Assembly (NCBI GenBank): GCA_964371655.1
Contig: CAYJOD010000004.1
Span: forward strand, 1-64,000
Direction: 5' to 3'
Origin: CAZGSN01 sp964371655
GTDB taxonomy: Bacteria > Desulfobacterota > Binatia > HRBIN30
Length of the DNA stretch: 64,000 bases
The position numbers and the translations under genes are program-made. Of this stretch, positions 43,015 to 52,091 are shown piece after piece (the first letter of the stretch is position 1; every line of letters starts with the position of its first letter). Below the pieces are notes generated by a model. That model worked only from the letters and a program-made list of their open reading frames with translations, had not been told where the DNA came from and did no database searches.

Positions 43015-46000
43015 ATGTCTGCGAACGACCGAATCGCGGCGCTGCGCGCCGCTCTCAAAGAACGTATCCTGGTGCTCGATGGCGCCATGGGGACCGCCAT
43101 TCAGGCGGCGAACTTGGCTGCCGATGACTTTGGCGGGCCGGCTCTGGAGGGCTGTAACGAGCACTTGGTTCTGACTCGTCCGGACGTCATCGAGAGTATC
43201 CATCGCGGCTATCTTGAAGCCGGGGCCGACATCATCGAAACCGATACCTTCGGCGGGACGCGCGTGGTTCTCGCCGAGTACGGGTTGCAAGACAAAGTCT
43301 ACGAGATCAACTTCACGGCGGCGCAACTCGGGCGTCGCGCCGCGGATGCGTTGAGCACGACCAAGCGCCCGCGTTTTGTTGCCGGGTCGATGGGCCCGGG
43401 GACGAAAACGATCTCGGTGACCGGCGGTATCACCTTCGACGAAGTGCGTTCCGCTTTTCTCGATCAGACGGTTGGACTGGTCGAGGGCGGCAGCGACGTT
43501 CTCTATCTCGAGACGCAGCAGGACACGTTGAACGTGAAGGCGGCGCTGCTTGGTATCGAGGACGCCTTCGCCAGGCTCGGACGCCAGTTGCCGGTCGTTG
43601 TCTCGGTGTCGATCGAAACCATGGGCACGATGCTCGCCGGCCAATCGATCGAGTCGTTGTATGTCTCGGTCGAGAACCGCGACCTGTTCGCGATCGGGAT
43701 GAACTGCGCGACCGGACCTGACTTCATGACCGACCACTTGCGCACGTTGGCGGAGATCTCGCGCTTTCCGATTTCCCTGTTCCCGAATGCGGGCCTGCCC
43801 GATGAAGAGGGTTGCTACAACGAGCTGCCGGAGATGCTGGCGCGCAAGGTCGAACGCTTCTGCCGCGAAGGGTGGGTGAACATCGTCGGCGGCTGCTGTG
43901 GAACGACGGCGGAGCATATCCGCCTGTTGGCCGACGTGGCGTCGCGGTACGAGCCGCGGCGCGTGCGCACGGTGCGTCGCTCCGTGGTCTGCGGGATAGA
44001 GACACTCACGATCGATCAGGATACGCGTCCGGTGATCGTCGGCGAGCGCGCCAACGTTCTCGGCAGCAGGAAGTTCAAGGACTTGATCGCGGCCGGCGAG
44101 ATTGATCAGGCGGCCGAAGTGGGGCGCGCGCAGGTGCGCAAGGGCGCGCACGTGCTCGACGTGTGCTTGCAGGATCCGGATCGCAACGAAATCGCGGATC
44201 TCACCGGTTTTCTCGAGATGCTGGTCAAGAAGGTGAAGGTGCCGATCATGATCGACTCGACCGACGCGGTGGCGGTCGAGGAGGCTCTCAAGCGCACCCA
44301 GGGCAAGTCGATCATCAACTCGATCAACCTCGAAGACGGTGAAGAGAAGTTCGAACGCGTTGTGCCGCTGGCGCGCATCTATGGGGCCGCTGTGGTGGTG
44401 GGCTGCATCGACGAGGACAAGCAGCAGGCGCAGGCGATCACGCGCGAGCGCAAGCAGCAGATCGCGCAGCGCGCCCACGACTTGTTGACGAAGAAGTACG
44501 GTATGGCCGCCGAGGATATCTTCTTCGACGCGCTCGTGTTTCCGGTCGGGACCGGTGACACGAATTACATCGGCTCCGGGGTCGAGACCATCGAAGGCAT
44601 TCGGCTGATCAAACAGGCGCTGCCCGAGTGTAAGACGATTCTTGGCGTGTCGAACGTCTCTTTCGGCCTCCCGGCGGCGGGACGTGAGGTGCTCAACTCG
44701 GTGTTCCTGTACCATTGCGTTCAGGCTGGTCTCGACATGGCCATCGTCAATTCGGAGAAGCTGGAGCGCTACCCGCTGATTCCGGAAGAAGAGCGACGCC
44801 TGGCGGAGGACTTGATCTGGTGGCGCGGCGACGATCCAATTGCGGCCTTCACCGCGCACTTCCGCTCGAAGAGTCCGAAGAAGACGGTCGAGCAACGCAA
44901 GGACTTGCCGCTCGATGAGCGGCTCGGTCGGTACATTCTCGAAGGTTCAAAGGATGGGTTGTTTGCCGATCTCGACGAAGCGCTGCAAAGCAAGCGGCCG
45001 TTGGGAATCATCAACGGCCCGCTCATGGCCGGCATGGACGAGGTCGGCCGCTTGTTCGGTGCCAACGAGATGATCGTTGCCGAGGTCCTGCAATCCGCCG
45101 AGGCGATGAAAGCGGCCGTATCGTACCTTGAGCCGTACATGGAGAAGGCCGACGCGGCGAGCAAGGCGAAGATCCTGCTTGCCACCGTGAAGGGCGACGT
45201 GCACGACATCGGTAAGAACCTGGTCGACATCATCCTCGGCAACAATGGGTTTAAGATCATCAACCTCGGCATCAAGGTGCCGCCCGAGGAGTTGATCAAG
45301 GCGTACCGCGAGCACATGCCGGACGCGATCGGTCTTTCCGGGTTGTTGGTGAAGTCGGCGCAGATGATGGTGGTGACCGCACAGGACTTGAAGGCAGCCG
45401 GTATCAGTTGCCCGATCCTGGTCGGCGGTGCGGCGCTATCGAACCGCTTTACGCGTCTGAAGATTTCACCCGCCTACGACGGTGTGGTGGCCTATGCGAA
45501 GGATGCGATGACCGGACTCGATCTCGCCAACCAGCTTGCCGACCCGGACAAGCGCGCGGCGCTGGCGCTGCGGCTGGTGAAAGAAGGCGAGCAGTTGGTG
45601 GCCGCGGGTCCGAAGCCCCGTAACGACGCGGGGGCTCAAGCCGTCGTTCCGCGGCGCTCGGCCGTGCAACCCGTGGCCGAGGTCCCCTTGCCTCCCGACC
45701 TCAAGTTGCATGCAATTCAGGATTACGACCTCAGCGAGATCTTCCGCTACATCAATCCGGCGATGCTCTACACGCGTCATCTCGGCTTCAAAGGAAAATT
45801 CGACGAGGCGTTGGCGGCGGGCGATACCAAGGCGAAGGAGCTCAGCGAGCAAGTCGCGGCGGTCGAGGCGGTCATGCTGGAGCGCAGCGACATCACCGCA
45901 AGGGCCGTCTACCGGTTCTTTCCGGCGCATGGTGATGGCGACTCGCTGCGGATCTACGCCGGCGACGGCCGTACGGTGGTCGAGCGCTTCCAGTTTGGCC

Positions 46001-46536
46001 GTCAGGCGGTGGAGCCGTACCTGTGCTTGGCGGACTTCGTCGCGCCAGCGGAATCGGGTCGGGCCGATTACGTGTGTTTGTTTGCCACCACGGTTGGACC
46101 CGGTGTGCGTGCGCTTGCTGAGACGTGGAAGGAGCAGGGCGCCTATTTGAAATCGCACATCCTGCAGGTGCTGGCGCTAGAAGGCGCGGAGGCGTTCGCC
46201 GAGCTGCTCCACAAGAAGATTCGGGAAATGTGGGGGTTCGCGGATCCTGCAGGTACGACGACGGGCGACCTGTTCAAGGGGCGCTATCGAAGTGCACGGG
46301 TTTCGTTCGGCTATCCCGCCTGTCCGCGACTCGAGGACCAGGACAAGTTATTCCGTCTGCTCGACGTGTCCAAGCACATCGGTGTGCACCTCACCGAGGG
46401 CTACATGATGCAGCCGGAAGGATCGGTGACGGCGTTGGTGTTCCATCACCCCGAAGCCCGTTACTTCAATCTTTCGCCTGAAGACGTTCAGCGCTTAGAG
46501 CGAAGCATCGACCAGCAGGAAGCCGGGCGGCCGTAA
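43015..46536 (+). CDS. metH: Cobalamin-dependent methionine synthase
   Basis: A 1173-residue enzyme (E. coli 1227) that moves the methyl group of methyl-tetrahydrofolate to homocysteine via cobalamin. The homocysteine domain (~1-330) carries ILVLDGAMGT and the zinc Cys in GMNC and GGCCG; the pterin-binding domain (~345-600) has GERANVLGSRKF; the B12 cap/binding domain (~640-880) has KGDVHDIGKN, the cobalt-ligand His motif, and GLSGLLVKS; the C-terminal AdoMet reactivation domain (~930-1170) ends with RVSFGYPACPRLED and GYMMQPEGSVTALV. All four modules are complete. No cobalamin riboswitch is seen upstream; a palindromic repeat fills most of that gap. Confidence 0.97.
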   Translation: MSANDRIAALRAALKERILVLDGAMGTAIQAANLAADDFGGPALEGCNEHLVLTRPDVIESIHRGYLEAGADIIETDTFGGTRVVLAEYGLQDKVYEINFTAAQLGRRAADALSTTKRPRFVAGSMGPGTKTISVTGGITFDEVRSAFLDQTVGLVEGGSDVLYLETQQDTLNVKAALLGIEDAFARLGRQLPVVVSVSIETMGTMLAGQSIESLYVSVENRDLFAIGMNCATGPDFMTDHLRTLAEISRFPISLFPNAGLPDEEGCYNELPEMLARKVERFCREGWVNIVGGCCGTTAEHIRLLADVASRYEPRRVRTVRRSVVCGIETLTIDQDTRPVIVGERANVLGSRKFKDLIAAGEIDQAAEVGRAQVRKGAHVLDVCLQDPDRNEIADLTGFLEMLVKKVKVPIMIDSTDAVAVEEALKRTQGKSIINSINLEDGEEKFERVVPLARIYGAAVVVGCIDEDKQQAQAITRERKQQIAQRAHDLLTKKYGMAAEDIFFDALVFPVGTGDTNYIGSGVETIEGIRLIKQALPECKTILGVSNVSFGLPAAGREVLNSVFLYHCVQAGLDMAIVNSEKLERYPLIPEEERRLAEDLIWWRGDDPIAAFTAHFRSKSPKKTVEQRKDLPLDERLGRYILEGSKDGLFADLDEALQSKRPLGIINGPLMAGMDEVGRLFGANEMIVAEVLQSAEAMKAAVSYLEPYMEKADAASKAKILLATVKGDVHDIGKNLVDIILGNNGFKIINLGIKVPPEELIKAYREHMPDAIGLSGLLVKSAQMMVVTAQDLKAAGISCPILVGGAALSNRFTRLKISPAYDGVVAYAKDAMTGLDLANQLADPDKRAALALRLVKEGEQLVAAGPKPRNDAGAQAVVPRRSAVQPVAEVPLPPDLKLHAIQDYDLSEIFRYINPAMLYTRHLGFKGKFDEALAAGDTKAKELSEQVAAVEAVMLERSDITARAVYRFFPAHGDGDSLRIYAGDGRTVVERFQFGRQAVEPYLCLADFVAPAESGRADYVCLFATTVGPGVRALAETWKEQGAYLKSHILQVLALEGAEAFAELLHKKIREMWGFADPAGTTTGDLFKGRYRSARVSFGYPACPRLEDQDKLFRLLDVSKHIGVHLTEGYMMQPEGSVTALVFHHPEARYFNLSPEDVQRLERSIDQQEAGRP

Positions 46537-46663
46537 GCGCGGCCCTGAGCGTGGCGGTGCCGTAGTCGCCATCTCGAGGTCGAGACAGGACAAGCTCAAG
46601 TCGGGATAGTCCGCGCCGAAAGGGCCTGCTTGACTACCTGGGAGTGTGTGCGATAGCCACGCA

Positions 46664-47569
46664 ATGCGGATGAATCATGCGGCGTTGCGGCGGTTGAACC
46701 GAGAGTTGTGCGCACTGCTCGGGCTTACCTTTCTACTTGCAGGATGCAGCAGTGGCGGCGGTGGGGCTTCGGCGCCACTGCCGACGACCACGCCGACCTC
46801 GACGGCCACGACTCAACCCAGTGCGAGCCCGTTGCCTCCGAGCGCAACCGCGACCCCCTCCTACACCTGGACGGCCACGCCTACCCAGGAGCCGACGAGC
46901 ACGCGCACCAGCACGCCTGTGGACACGCCTACCGAGCCGCCGGTCGTGCCGGCGACGCAGACGCCCACAGCGACTCCGCTGATCGGGCCGATCGTGACGG
47001 CGCTAGGGGTGGCGGATGCCAGTGGGACGTTCAACAGCTCGATTGACACGGATTCCGAGGGCCGGCCGGTGTTCGTCCGTACGTCCTCGGCGGGGTTCAC
47101 TCTTTACGTGGAAGCGCGTCCGGGGGTGAGTGGCTTGCCGGTCGCGACCCAGCTGTTGAATTCGCGATCGGACGACCCGACGCGGCAGCCGGACTTGCAG
47201 ATTCTGAGCTCTCGCGACCTCGGAAACGGCAGCCCCGCGGTGTGCGACAAGTCCCTCCCATCGGTCGGAGGCGTGCCGCAGGTCTCGCCTGCTGAATTTG
47301 CCGAGCAGCAGTCGGTCAGTGATGCCCTCAATGACCTTGCCTGTCGGTTCAAGACCTATGCGGAGGCGGACTTCGCCTGTACGCAGGACAACGCTGGCAA
47401 TCTTCTGTTTGCGAGTGCGGCGTCAACGATTCAATTCTGTATGCTCGTCGATGAAAATGTGTCTTTCCCAGGTGGAGAGACTGTGTTAACCGTACGCGTG
47501 AAAGACACGGCCGGAAACGCAGGTGCGACGAGGCAACTAGTGGTTCGAATCGTCGGCGCGGCAACCTAG
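46664..47569 (+). CDS. Lipoprotein with Thr/Pro-rich stalk
   Basis: A ~300-residue lipoprotein. Signal peptide ending in the lipobox LLAGC, followed by a SSGGGG linker and ~85 residues made mostly of Thr, Pro, Ser and Ala (repeated TPT/TAT units), then a ~200-residue C-terminal domain with four to six Cys and Asp-rich beta-like segments. The stalk would hold the domain away from the outer membrane. No known family for the domain. Start: ATG 46664 or 46670; the GTG at 46646 is less likely. Confidence 0.75.
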   Translation: MRMNHAALRRLNRELCALLGLTFLLAGCSSGGGGASAPLPTTTPTSTATTQPSASPLPPSATATPSYTWTATPTQEPTSTRTSTPVDTPTEPPVVPATQTPTATPLIGPIVTALGVADASGTFNSSIDTDSEGRPVFVRTSSAGFTLYVEARPGVSGLPVATQLLNSRSDDPTRQPDLQILSSRDLGNGSPAVCDKSLPSVGGVPQVSPAEFAEQQSVSDALNDLACRFKTYAEADFACTQDNAGNLLFASAASTIQFCMLVDENVSFPGGETVLTVRVKDTAGNAGATRQLVVRIVGAAT

Positions 47570-47606
47570 GAGTCGCATCCTGAACCGGCAGCGGTAGAGG
47601 GGCGGC

Positions 47607-47897
47607 ATGGCACATTTCGAAGCAGACGTTCAGTTGCAGGATCTTTCTGAGGTGGATGCGCTCACAGCTCGAAAGGTTGTGGAAGAGAGGCTGCGTAGCG
47701 CCGGTTTTCAGCGCTGGAAGGTCTTGCGTATCGGCCCTCCCCGGGCCATCCAGAAACCACGGCCACGGCCCTTGGTTCCACCCATACGAGGTGGGATCGC
47801 CCGCGCGCGAGCCCGAACCGATATTGGGCAGGGGGCTTGGGTCGTCATCGCCGCGCTAACTTGGGGGCTTTGGTTCGTCTGGCTGCTCAACGAGTGA
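47607..47897 (+). CDS. Small C-terminally membrane-anchored protein
   Basis: A 96-residue protein. Good ribosome-binding site (gtagaggggcggc). Residues 1-45 look like a small folded domain (LQDLSEVDALTARKVVEERLRSAGFQRW), then an Arg/Pro-rich basic linker, and one C-terminal membrane helix (AWVVIAALTWGLWFVWLL). No family recognised. Being 37 bp after the lipoprotein stop, it may be co-transcribed. Confidence 0.55.
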   Translation: MAHFEADVQLQDLSEVDALTARKVVEERLRSAGFQRWKVLRIGPPRAIQKPRPRPLVPPIRGGIARARARTDIGQGAWVVIAALTWGLWFVWLLNE

Positions 47898-48012
47898 GGG
47901 AAGGGCAGGTGTTCGGGTACGCAAGTCCCGGACCTCGCTCGGACCGAGCCCGGCTCGCAATCATGTCCGTGACCGTTTAGCCACTTGAATCTGACAGCGT
48001 CGGATGGGTTTG

Positions 48013-48071
48013 GCTTGAGCGAGCGCCTTGTCGCTCAAGCGTAGGTGCACGGTCGGCCGTGCACCTACGCT
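48013..48071. other. Two overlapping strong hairpins
   Basis: Hairpin A: gcttgagcga/tcgctcaagc (48013-48040). Hairpin B: agcgtaggtgcacgg/ccgtgcacctacgct with loop tcgg (48038-48071), a 15-bp perfect stem. They share the bases agc, so only one can be fully formed. Hairpin B also starts with GTAG like the REP family. It could be a terminator for 47607-47897, but no T tract follows. 47898-48194 otherwise holds no gene. Confidence 0.6.
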
Positions 48072-48194
48072 TTCAAATTGAGCTACCACCGAAGCAGAAA
48101 CTGCCAGCGACGCGACCCGCCGGTAGGCACCTCCTCGTTGGTAAAACTTCAGAGGCTGGCAACGGGTGGGAGCATCGACATTGATCTCGAAGAG

Positions 48195-48533
48195 CTACCC
48201 CTGCGCGGCGCGCCGCTGGGCTTGATAGTGCGTCGCGCATAATCCTTTGGCGACACGTTCGCGGTCACAGCCCTTGATCGTGCAGCGCCGGTGCGCGGGG
48301 ATGACCGGTTTGGGTGGCGGCTTCCAGCCCTTCAACTCGCCCTCGGCCGTTTGCAGGCCCTCATTGAGGATGGCGATGACCACCTCGGTCTTCGTGGCGC
48401 CCAACGTCGAGGCGACCCGGTCGATACGTGACAGAACGTGAGACGGTACCTTCACGTTCATCAGCTTTGTTTCTTCCTTGCCGCGTCTGCCGCGGGTGAC
48501 AAGGTCATCTAAGCGCATACTTGGATTTCGCAT
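48195..48533 (-). CDS. RHH protein with C-terminal small zinc-finger motif
   Basis: A 112-residue protein. Residues ~24-60 (MNVKVPSHVLSRIDRVASTLGATKTEVVIAILNEGL) fit a ribbon-helix-helix DNA-binding domain. The C-terminus CTIKGCDRERVAKGLCATHYQAQRR is a compact Cys/His motif (C-x4-C-x8-C-x2-H) seen in small phage and plasmid proteins. A DNA-binding regulator is the likely role. The Met at residue 25 is an alternative start. Stands alone on the minus strand; 48534-48792 is empty. Confidence 0.65.
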   Translation of the reverse strand: MRNPSMRLDDLVTRGRRGKEETKLMNVKVPSHVLSRIDRVASTLGATKTEVVIAILNEGLQTAEGELKGWKPPPKPVIPAHRRCTIKGCDRERVAKGLCATHYQAQRRAAQG

Positions 48534-48792
48534 GGATTCTCCTTCCTACGGCCATTGATAAACAGGACCAAGTCAAAAGCGGGTATGTAGCCGATACCCT
48601 CAATCGAGCTCCACTCCTGCGCAACCAACTATACGGTATGCTGCCACGGGGAATGGTGCAAGTAGCTAGATGCACTTCTTGTAACGGTCACCGCGCCTAG
48701 GGCGGTGGTCCAGAAAATAATCAGCTCTTAGTCAAGCCGGCTGGAACAGGTGCTGACGGTGCCGGCCGCGTCCGCCATGGGCGTCGCTCCGG

Positions 48793-49038
48793 TCACTCTT
48801 TCTTCTTCAGATGTTCGCGGTTTTCTTCGATGAAGCTGCGGATCGCGTCGCTGTGGGCGAGCAGTCGCGTCCACTGCTCTTGATAAAGAGTCACCGGGAA
48901 GCGCCCGAGGCCGTATACCGAAACCGCTCCCTTCTCCGACACGCGTAGGGATAGTTCTCCGGTGGACCGTCGCGTCTTGAGGCGCTCATTCTCAGCGCGC
49001 AGTCGCTCGATTTCCTGTTGCAGATTCTCGTCACTCAT
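48793..49038 (-). CDS. Small protein with N-terminal coiled coil
   Basis: An 81-residue protein starting at ATG 49038 (ribosome-binding site gaggagaaag). Residues 3-24 are a coiled coil (ENLQQEIERLRAENERLK); the rest (SEKGAVSVYGLGRFPVTLYQEQW ... IEENREHLKKK) reads as a compact conserved-looking domain. Last gene of the minus-strand operon starting at 53093; its start overlaps the stop of the preceding small gene. No named family. Confidence 0.65.
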   Translation of the reverse strand: MSDENLQQEIERLRAENERLKTRRSTGELSLRVSEKGAVSVYGLGRFPVTLYQEQWTRLLAHSDAIRSFIEENREHLKKKE

Positions 49039-49381
49039 TTTCTTTCTCCTCGTAGTTCTTGTGAAGCTCCGCAATGCTGGTCTGATCGTGCAATATGGTC
49101 AGGCATTCTTGGATACTGTCCAATACCAAGTAATGCCGGATGATGGCTGCTGCGCCGGAAAAAGCAACCGGCTCCCGATCGCGCAAGAGGTCGGCTCGGC
49201 ATCGAGCCGTCTGGGTTTCGTGATGCTCAGACGCGCTCGTGATGCACACACCCTGCTGCACCCGAGCTGTAAGGGGGGTGCGGCGAGCAACGATCACGGT
49301 GTACGCGGCAAGGAGCGAGTTTAGTGATTTCGGGAGCAGCGGCGGTGAGCGGTTGTCGGCTCGGTGCGTTGCCGCTGGCAT
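49031..49381 (-). CDS. Small hypothetical protein preceding the coiled-coil gene
   Basis: The C-terminal 55 residues (LLRDREPVAFSGAAAIIRHYLVLDSIQECL ... HKNYEEKENE) look like a real helical protein; the N-terminal half has little coding character, so the true gene may start later. Its stop overlaps the next start by 8 bp and its beginning lies 12 bp after the DHH gene, as in an operon. Function unknown. Confidence 0.45.
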   Translation of the reverse strand: MPAATHRADNRSPPLLPKSLNSLLAAYTVIVARRTPLTARVQQGVCITSASEHHETQTARCRADLLRDREPVAFSGAAAIIRHYLVLDSIQECLTILHDQTSIAELHKNYEEKENE

Positions 49382-49393
49382 GGCAAGGTGCGG

Positions 49394-50449
49394 CTACGCA
49401 TCGAGTGTGTCCGGCTCGGCGGTACCGTTGTAGAGCTCGCGCAGGAAGAGATCTTCGATCTGTTTGGCGATGGCGCTGTCGCGGGTCGAGCCCAGAGCAT
49501 GACGCCACTTCGCCAGGGGGACGATGGCTTTGGCCATCGAGCGGTGGCCGCCGGCGCGTCCGATGCCACTGAACAGCTTGCGCACAACGTCGCCGGCGCT
49601 GCGGACGTACCCGGGATTGCGTACCGACATCACGACGCCGTTCTGCCACTTGCCGGAGACGACGACCCACTCGGTTGCTTCGAATTGGAGGCAGAAATCC
49701 GCCAGCTGCGGAATGAGATCATCGCGTTCGACCGTGCCGATGTGCAGGGTCAGCAGCCCGCGCCGTTTACGCATGCGCGGAAGCGCGCGGGCCAGGGTTT
49801 CCGCAAACGACAGCGGGAGCTCCGGGCGTTCGATACGACGCAGCACGTTGTAGTTGGTCAATGGATACAACGCCATGAAGGCACGCAAGTCGGCCGGACC
49901 GGTCTCCCGGTTCAGCATCAGGGTGTCGCTCTTGATGCCGTACAGCAGCGCCGTGGCAAGACGCTGGCTGACGTCGGCCGCGCACGCCTCGAGATACTCG
50001 GTCAAGATCGACGAGGTTGCACCGTAGCTGGAGCGAACGTCGCAGTAGGGAATCTCGATGGCGACGGTGCGCGGGTGATGATCGATGACGATCTGTGCGC
50101 CAGGGAGCCGCTCTGCGAAATATGCCGGCTGCACGTCGAGCAGGGCGATGCACGGAAAGGCGCGCAGCGCCTCCGTGTCGATGATTTCGATGCTGACGTC
50201 GAGCAGACGCAGCATCGCCAAGTTCTCGGCACGAGTCGTCTGTCCGAACGAGAACAGCGGCGTTGTGGCACGATTGCGCCCGAGTACCGTGCGCAGCGCG
50301 ATGGCGCTGGCGATGCCGTCCGGGTCGGGATCGTCCTGTAGGAGCAAGGCGACGCGCTCCGCATTGCCGACGACTTCGTGGAGGCTATCGAGGCGCTGGC
50401 GATTCGCGTCGATATCCACATCGTACGTGCTCGGATGGGCGAGTTGCAT
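49394..50449 (-). CDS. DHH-family phosphoesterase (NrnA/RecJ-like)
   Basis: A 351-residue protein with the DHH signature in order: DDPDPDGIASAIAL (motif I, the DxD metal ligands), ALLDVQP (motif II) and VIDHHPRT (motif III DHH). A C-terminal DHHA1-like part includes GGHRSMAKA, the GGG/GGH substrate motif. Family members degrade short oligonucleotides or pAp or, in the RecJ branch, single-strand DNA; the size favours the NrnA/PAP-phosphatase type. It lies 23 bp after the PIG-L gene in the same operon. Confidence 0.88.
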   Translation of the reverse strand: MQLAHPSTYDVDIDANRQRLDSLHEVVGNAERVALLLQDDPDPDGIASAIALRTVLGRNRATTPLFSFGQTTRAENLAMLRLLDVSIEIIDTEALRAFPCIALLDVQPAYFAERLPGAQIVIDHHPRTVAIEIPYCDVRSSYGATSSILTEYLEACAADVSQRLATALLYGIKSDTLMLNRETGPADLRAFMALYPLTNYNVLRRIERPELPLSFAETLARALPRMRKRRGLLTLHIGTVERDDLIPQLADFCLQFEATEWVVVSGKWQNGVVMSVRNPGYVRSAGDVVRKLFSGIGRAGGHRSMAKAIVPLAKWRHALGSTRDSAIAKQIEDLFLRELYNGTAEPDTLDA

Positions 50450-50472
50450 GAAATCAGGGTCGCGCCGCCGTG

Positions 50473-51615
50473 CTAGCGCGTGCGCCCAAAGCGCACGGCA
50501 TAATCGCCGGGGACGGTCTCGATCTGCTTGTTGTCGAGGCGGCCGAAGAGCTCGAAGCTCGTGAGAAACTGTTTCAAGAAGGGGCTCATGACGTGAAACT
50601 GCGACTCGTACTGCACGAGGGCCGCCTGTTTACGTCCCGCCTCGGCGTTGGAGAGGGAGAGGTTGAACCAACGCGCCGCGGCCAGGGTCGCTCTCGAAGT
50701 CGACGATCCGCCGACGCCGGCCCCGGCGAGCTCACGAACCCAAGAAGGCGACGCCGGGTAATCCGGCGAGTGTACGAGATAGGTGTAGACTTGCGGCATC
50801 TCGAATCCATGCGTGCGATCGTTGCGGAGCCTTCGCAGAGCGTCGAGAACAAAGACTCCGGTCGTGCAATGATCGGGGTGGCGATCGCGTGGGTCGGGCA
50901 TCACCACCCAGTCGGGATCGAAGTGAGTCAGCGTACGCTCGATCTCACTCTCCAGATCGGTGCCGACGTAGTCGACGTCGCGGAGCATTCCGTCGCGGTA
51001 GGGGGGGCGATCCAGACGCGTGTGCGGCGACGTGTACGGATGCTGCTCCGACCAGTGCTCCCCCCAAAGATCGTCGATTCCGTCATCCGGAAAACCCAGG
51101 AATATGCCGTCGAACTTGCCCCACCCCAAGTTCGCCATGGCGCGCATTGCTTCGTCGTGACGGCGGCGCCCGTACTCGATGAAGTCCTTCGTCGAGGTCG
51201 CGGCGCGCCGGAATTCACGGCGCACGCCATCGACATACCCGTCGCCGTTGGTGACGAAGATGACTCTGACGGTGCCGGCACGCGCCAGCACACGCTGAAT
51301 CAGTCCCCCCGCCGCGAGAGTCTCATCGTCGGGGTGGGGGGCGAACACCAATAGCCGCAGTCCTTCCGGAACCGCGAGACTGGCCGATTGAAGGATCTGC
51401 GAGCTGCCGGCCGAGGGTATGCCGAGCGTGTTCGGCTGCGGCTGCGTCGATTCAAGATGCGGCCGCGACTTTGCCGCACCCAGCGCCGCCGGGGCGGTAC
51501 CGCCTGCATCCGAACCCCAGGCTGTCAGTGTCGTTGTCAACGTGCCCAGAGCGACGGCCACAGCAAGCGGCCGGCATAGATGCGCACCGCGTCTGAACAC
51601 GGTTGATTCGCGCAT
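50473..51615 (-). CDS. PIG-L/LmbE-family deacetylase, exported
   Basis: A 380-residue protein. The N-terminal ~45 residues include a hydrophobic signal segment (PLAVAVALGTLTTTLTAW). LLVFAPHPDDETLAAGG holds the zinc-binding PHPDD motif, and DPRDRHPDH provides the distal HPDH ligand. The family removes acetyl groups from N-acetyl sugars. Export would place it in the periplasm, acting on a cell-envelope or exopolysaccharide sugar; that is inference. The gene is 6 bp after a response regulator gene, in an operon headed by a sigma-54 activator. Confidence 0.87.
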   Translation of the reverse strand: MRESTVFRRGAHLCRPLAVAVALGTLTTTLTAWGSDAGGTAPAALGAAKSRPHLESTQPQPNTLGIPSAGSSQILQSASLAVPEGLRLLVFAPHPDDETLAAGGLIQRVLARAGTVRVIFVTNGDGYVDGVRREFRRAATSTKDFIEYGRRRHDEAMRAMANLGWGKFDGIFLGFPDDGIDDLWGEHWSEQHPYTSPHTRLDRPPYRDGMLRDVDYVGTDLESEIERTLTHFDPDWVVMPDPRDRHPDHCTTGVFVLDALRRLRNDRTHGFEMPQVYTYLVHSPDYPASPSWVRELAGAGVGGSSTSRATLAAARWFNLSLSNAEAGRKQAALVQYESQFHVMSPFLKQFLTSFELFGRLDNKQIETVPGDYAVRFGRTR

Positions 51616-51621
51616 GATGGT

Positions 51622-52065
51622 CTAGCGCTCCGTCTTCCGCCGAGACGAAACCGCTTCTTCCGTCGCACTGAGTCGGCGCGTCACTTCCTGGGCGTGTAGC
51701 TGCGACTCGATTCGTGCGCACAGCTCTCTCTTGCTGACGGGCTTGGTCAGGTACTCGCTTACCCCCAGCGCCATACCCTGGGACCGGGTTTCGAGATCGT
51801 CTTTCGCGGTCAGCAGGATTACCGGAATTTTCCGCAGGTCTTCTTCCGCGCGCAATTGCCGGCAGACTTGGAGACCGTCCATTCCCGGCATCATCACATC
51901 GAGCAGCATCACGTCGATCCGCTCCTGCCGTGCCTTGTCGAGAGCAGCGGCACCGGTACGAACCCCCATACAGAAGTAACCCTCGCGCGTCAGCATCCTT
52001 GTAAGAATGTCGACCGCGTGTGGGTCGTCGTCGACAATCAGGATACGTCCTTTAGTGCTTGGCAT
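51622..52065 (-). CDS. Response regulator with C-terminal helical tail
   Basis: A 147-residue receiver protein. DDDPHAVD acid pocket, phospho-acceptor Asp in LLDVMMPGMDG (residue ~55), LLTAKDD and KPVSK. The last ~25 residues are a charged helix (SQLHAQEVTRRLSATEE), perhaps a dimer or partner contact. It follows a sigma-54 AAA+ gene that has no receiver of its own, so the two may work as a split activator. Confidence 0.9.
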   Translation of the reverse strand: MPSTKGRILIVDDDPHAVDILTRMLTREGYFCMGVRTGAAALDKARQERIDVMLLDVMMPGMDGLQVCRQLRAEEDLRKIPVILLTAKDDLETRSQGMALGVSEYLTKPVSKRELCARIESQLHAQEVTRRLSATEEAVSSRRKTER

Positions 52066-52091
52066 CGTCGCCCCTTCGAGAAGTCATTGGG

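Noticed and set aside
42895..44895. A 666-codon minus-strand open frame
   Set aside because: Antisense shadow of metH; no domain visible and the real gene is complete.
49394..50341. A 325-codon plus-strand frame from 49364
   Set aside because: Antisense shadow of the DHH phosphoesterase, whose three motifs are intact.
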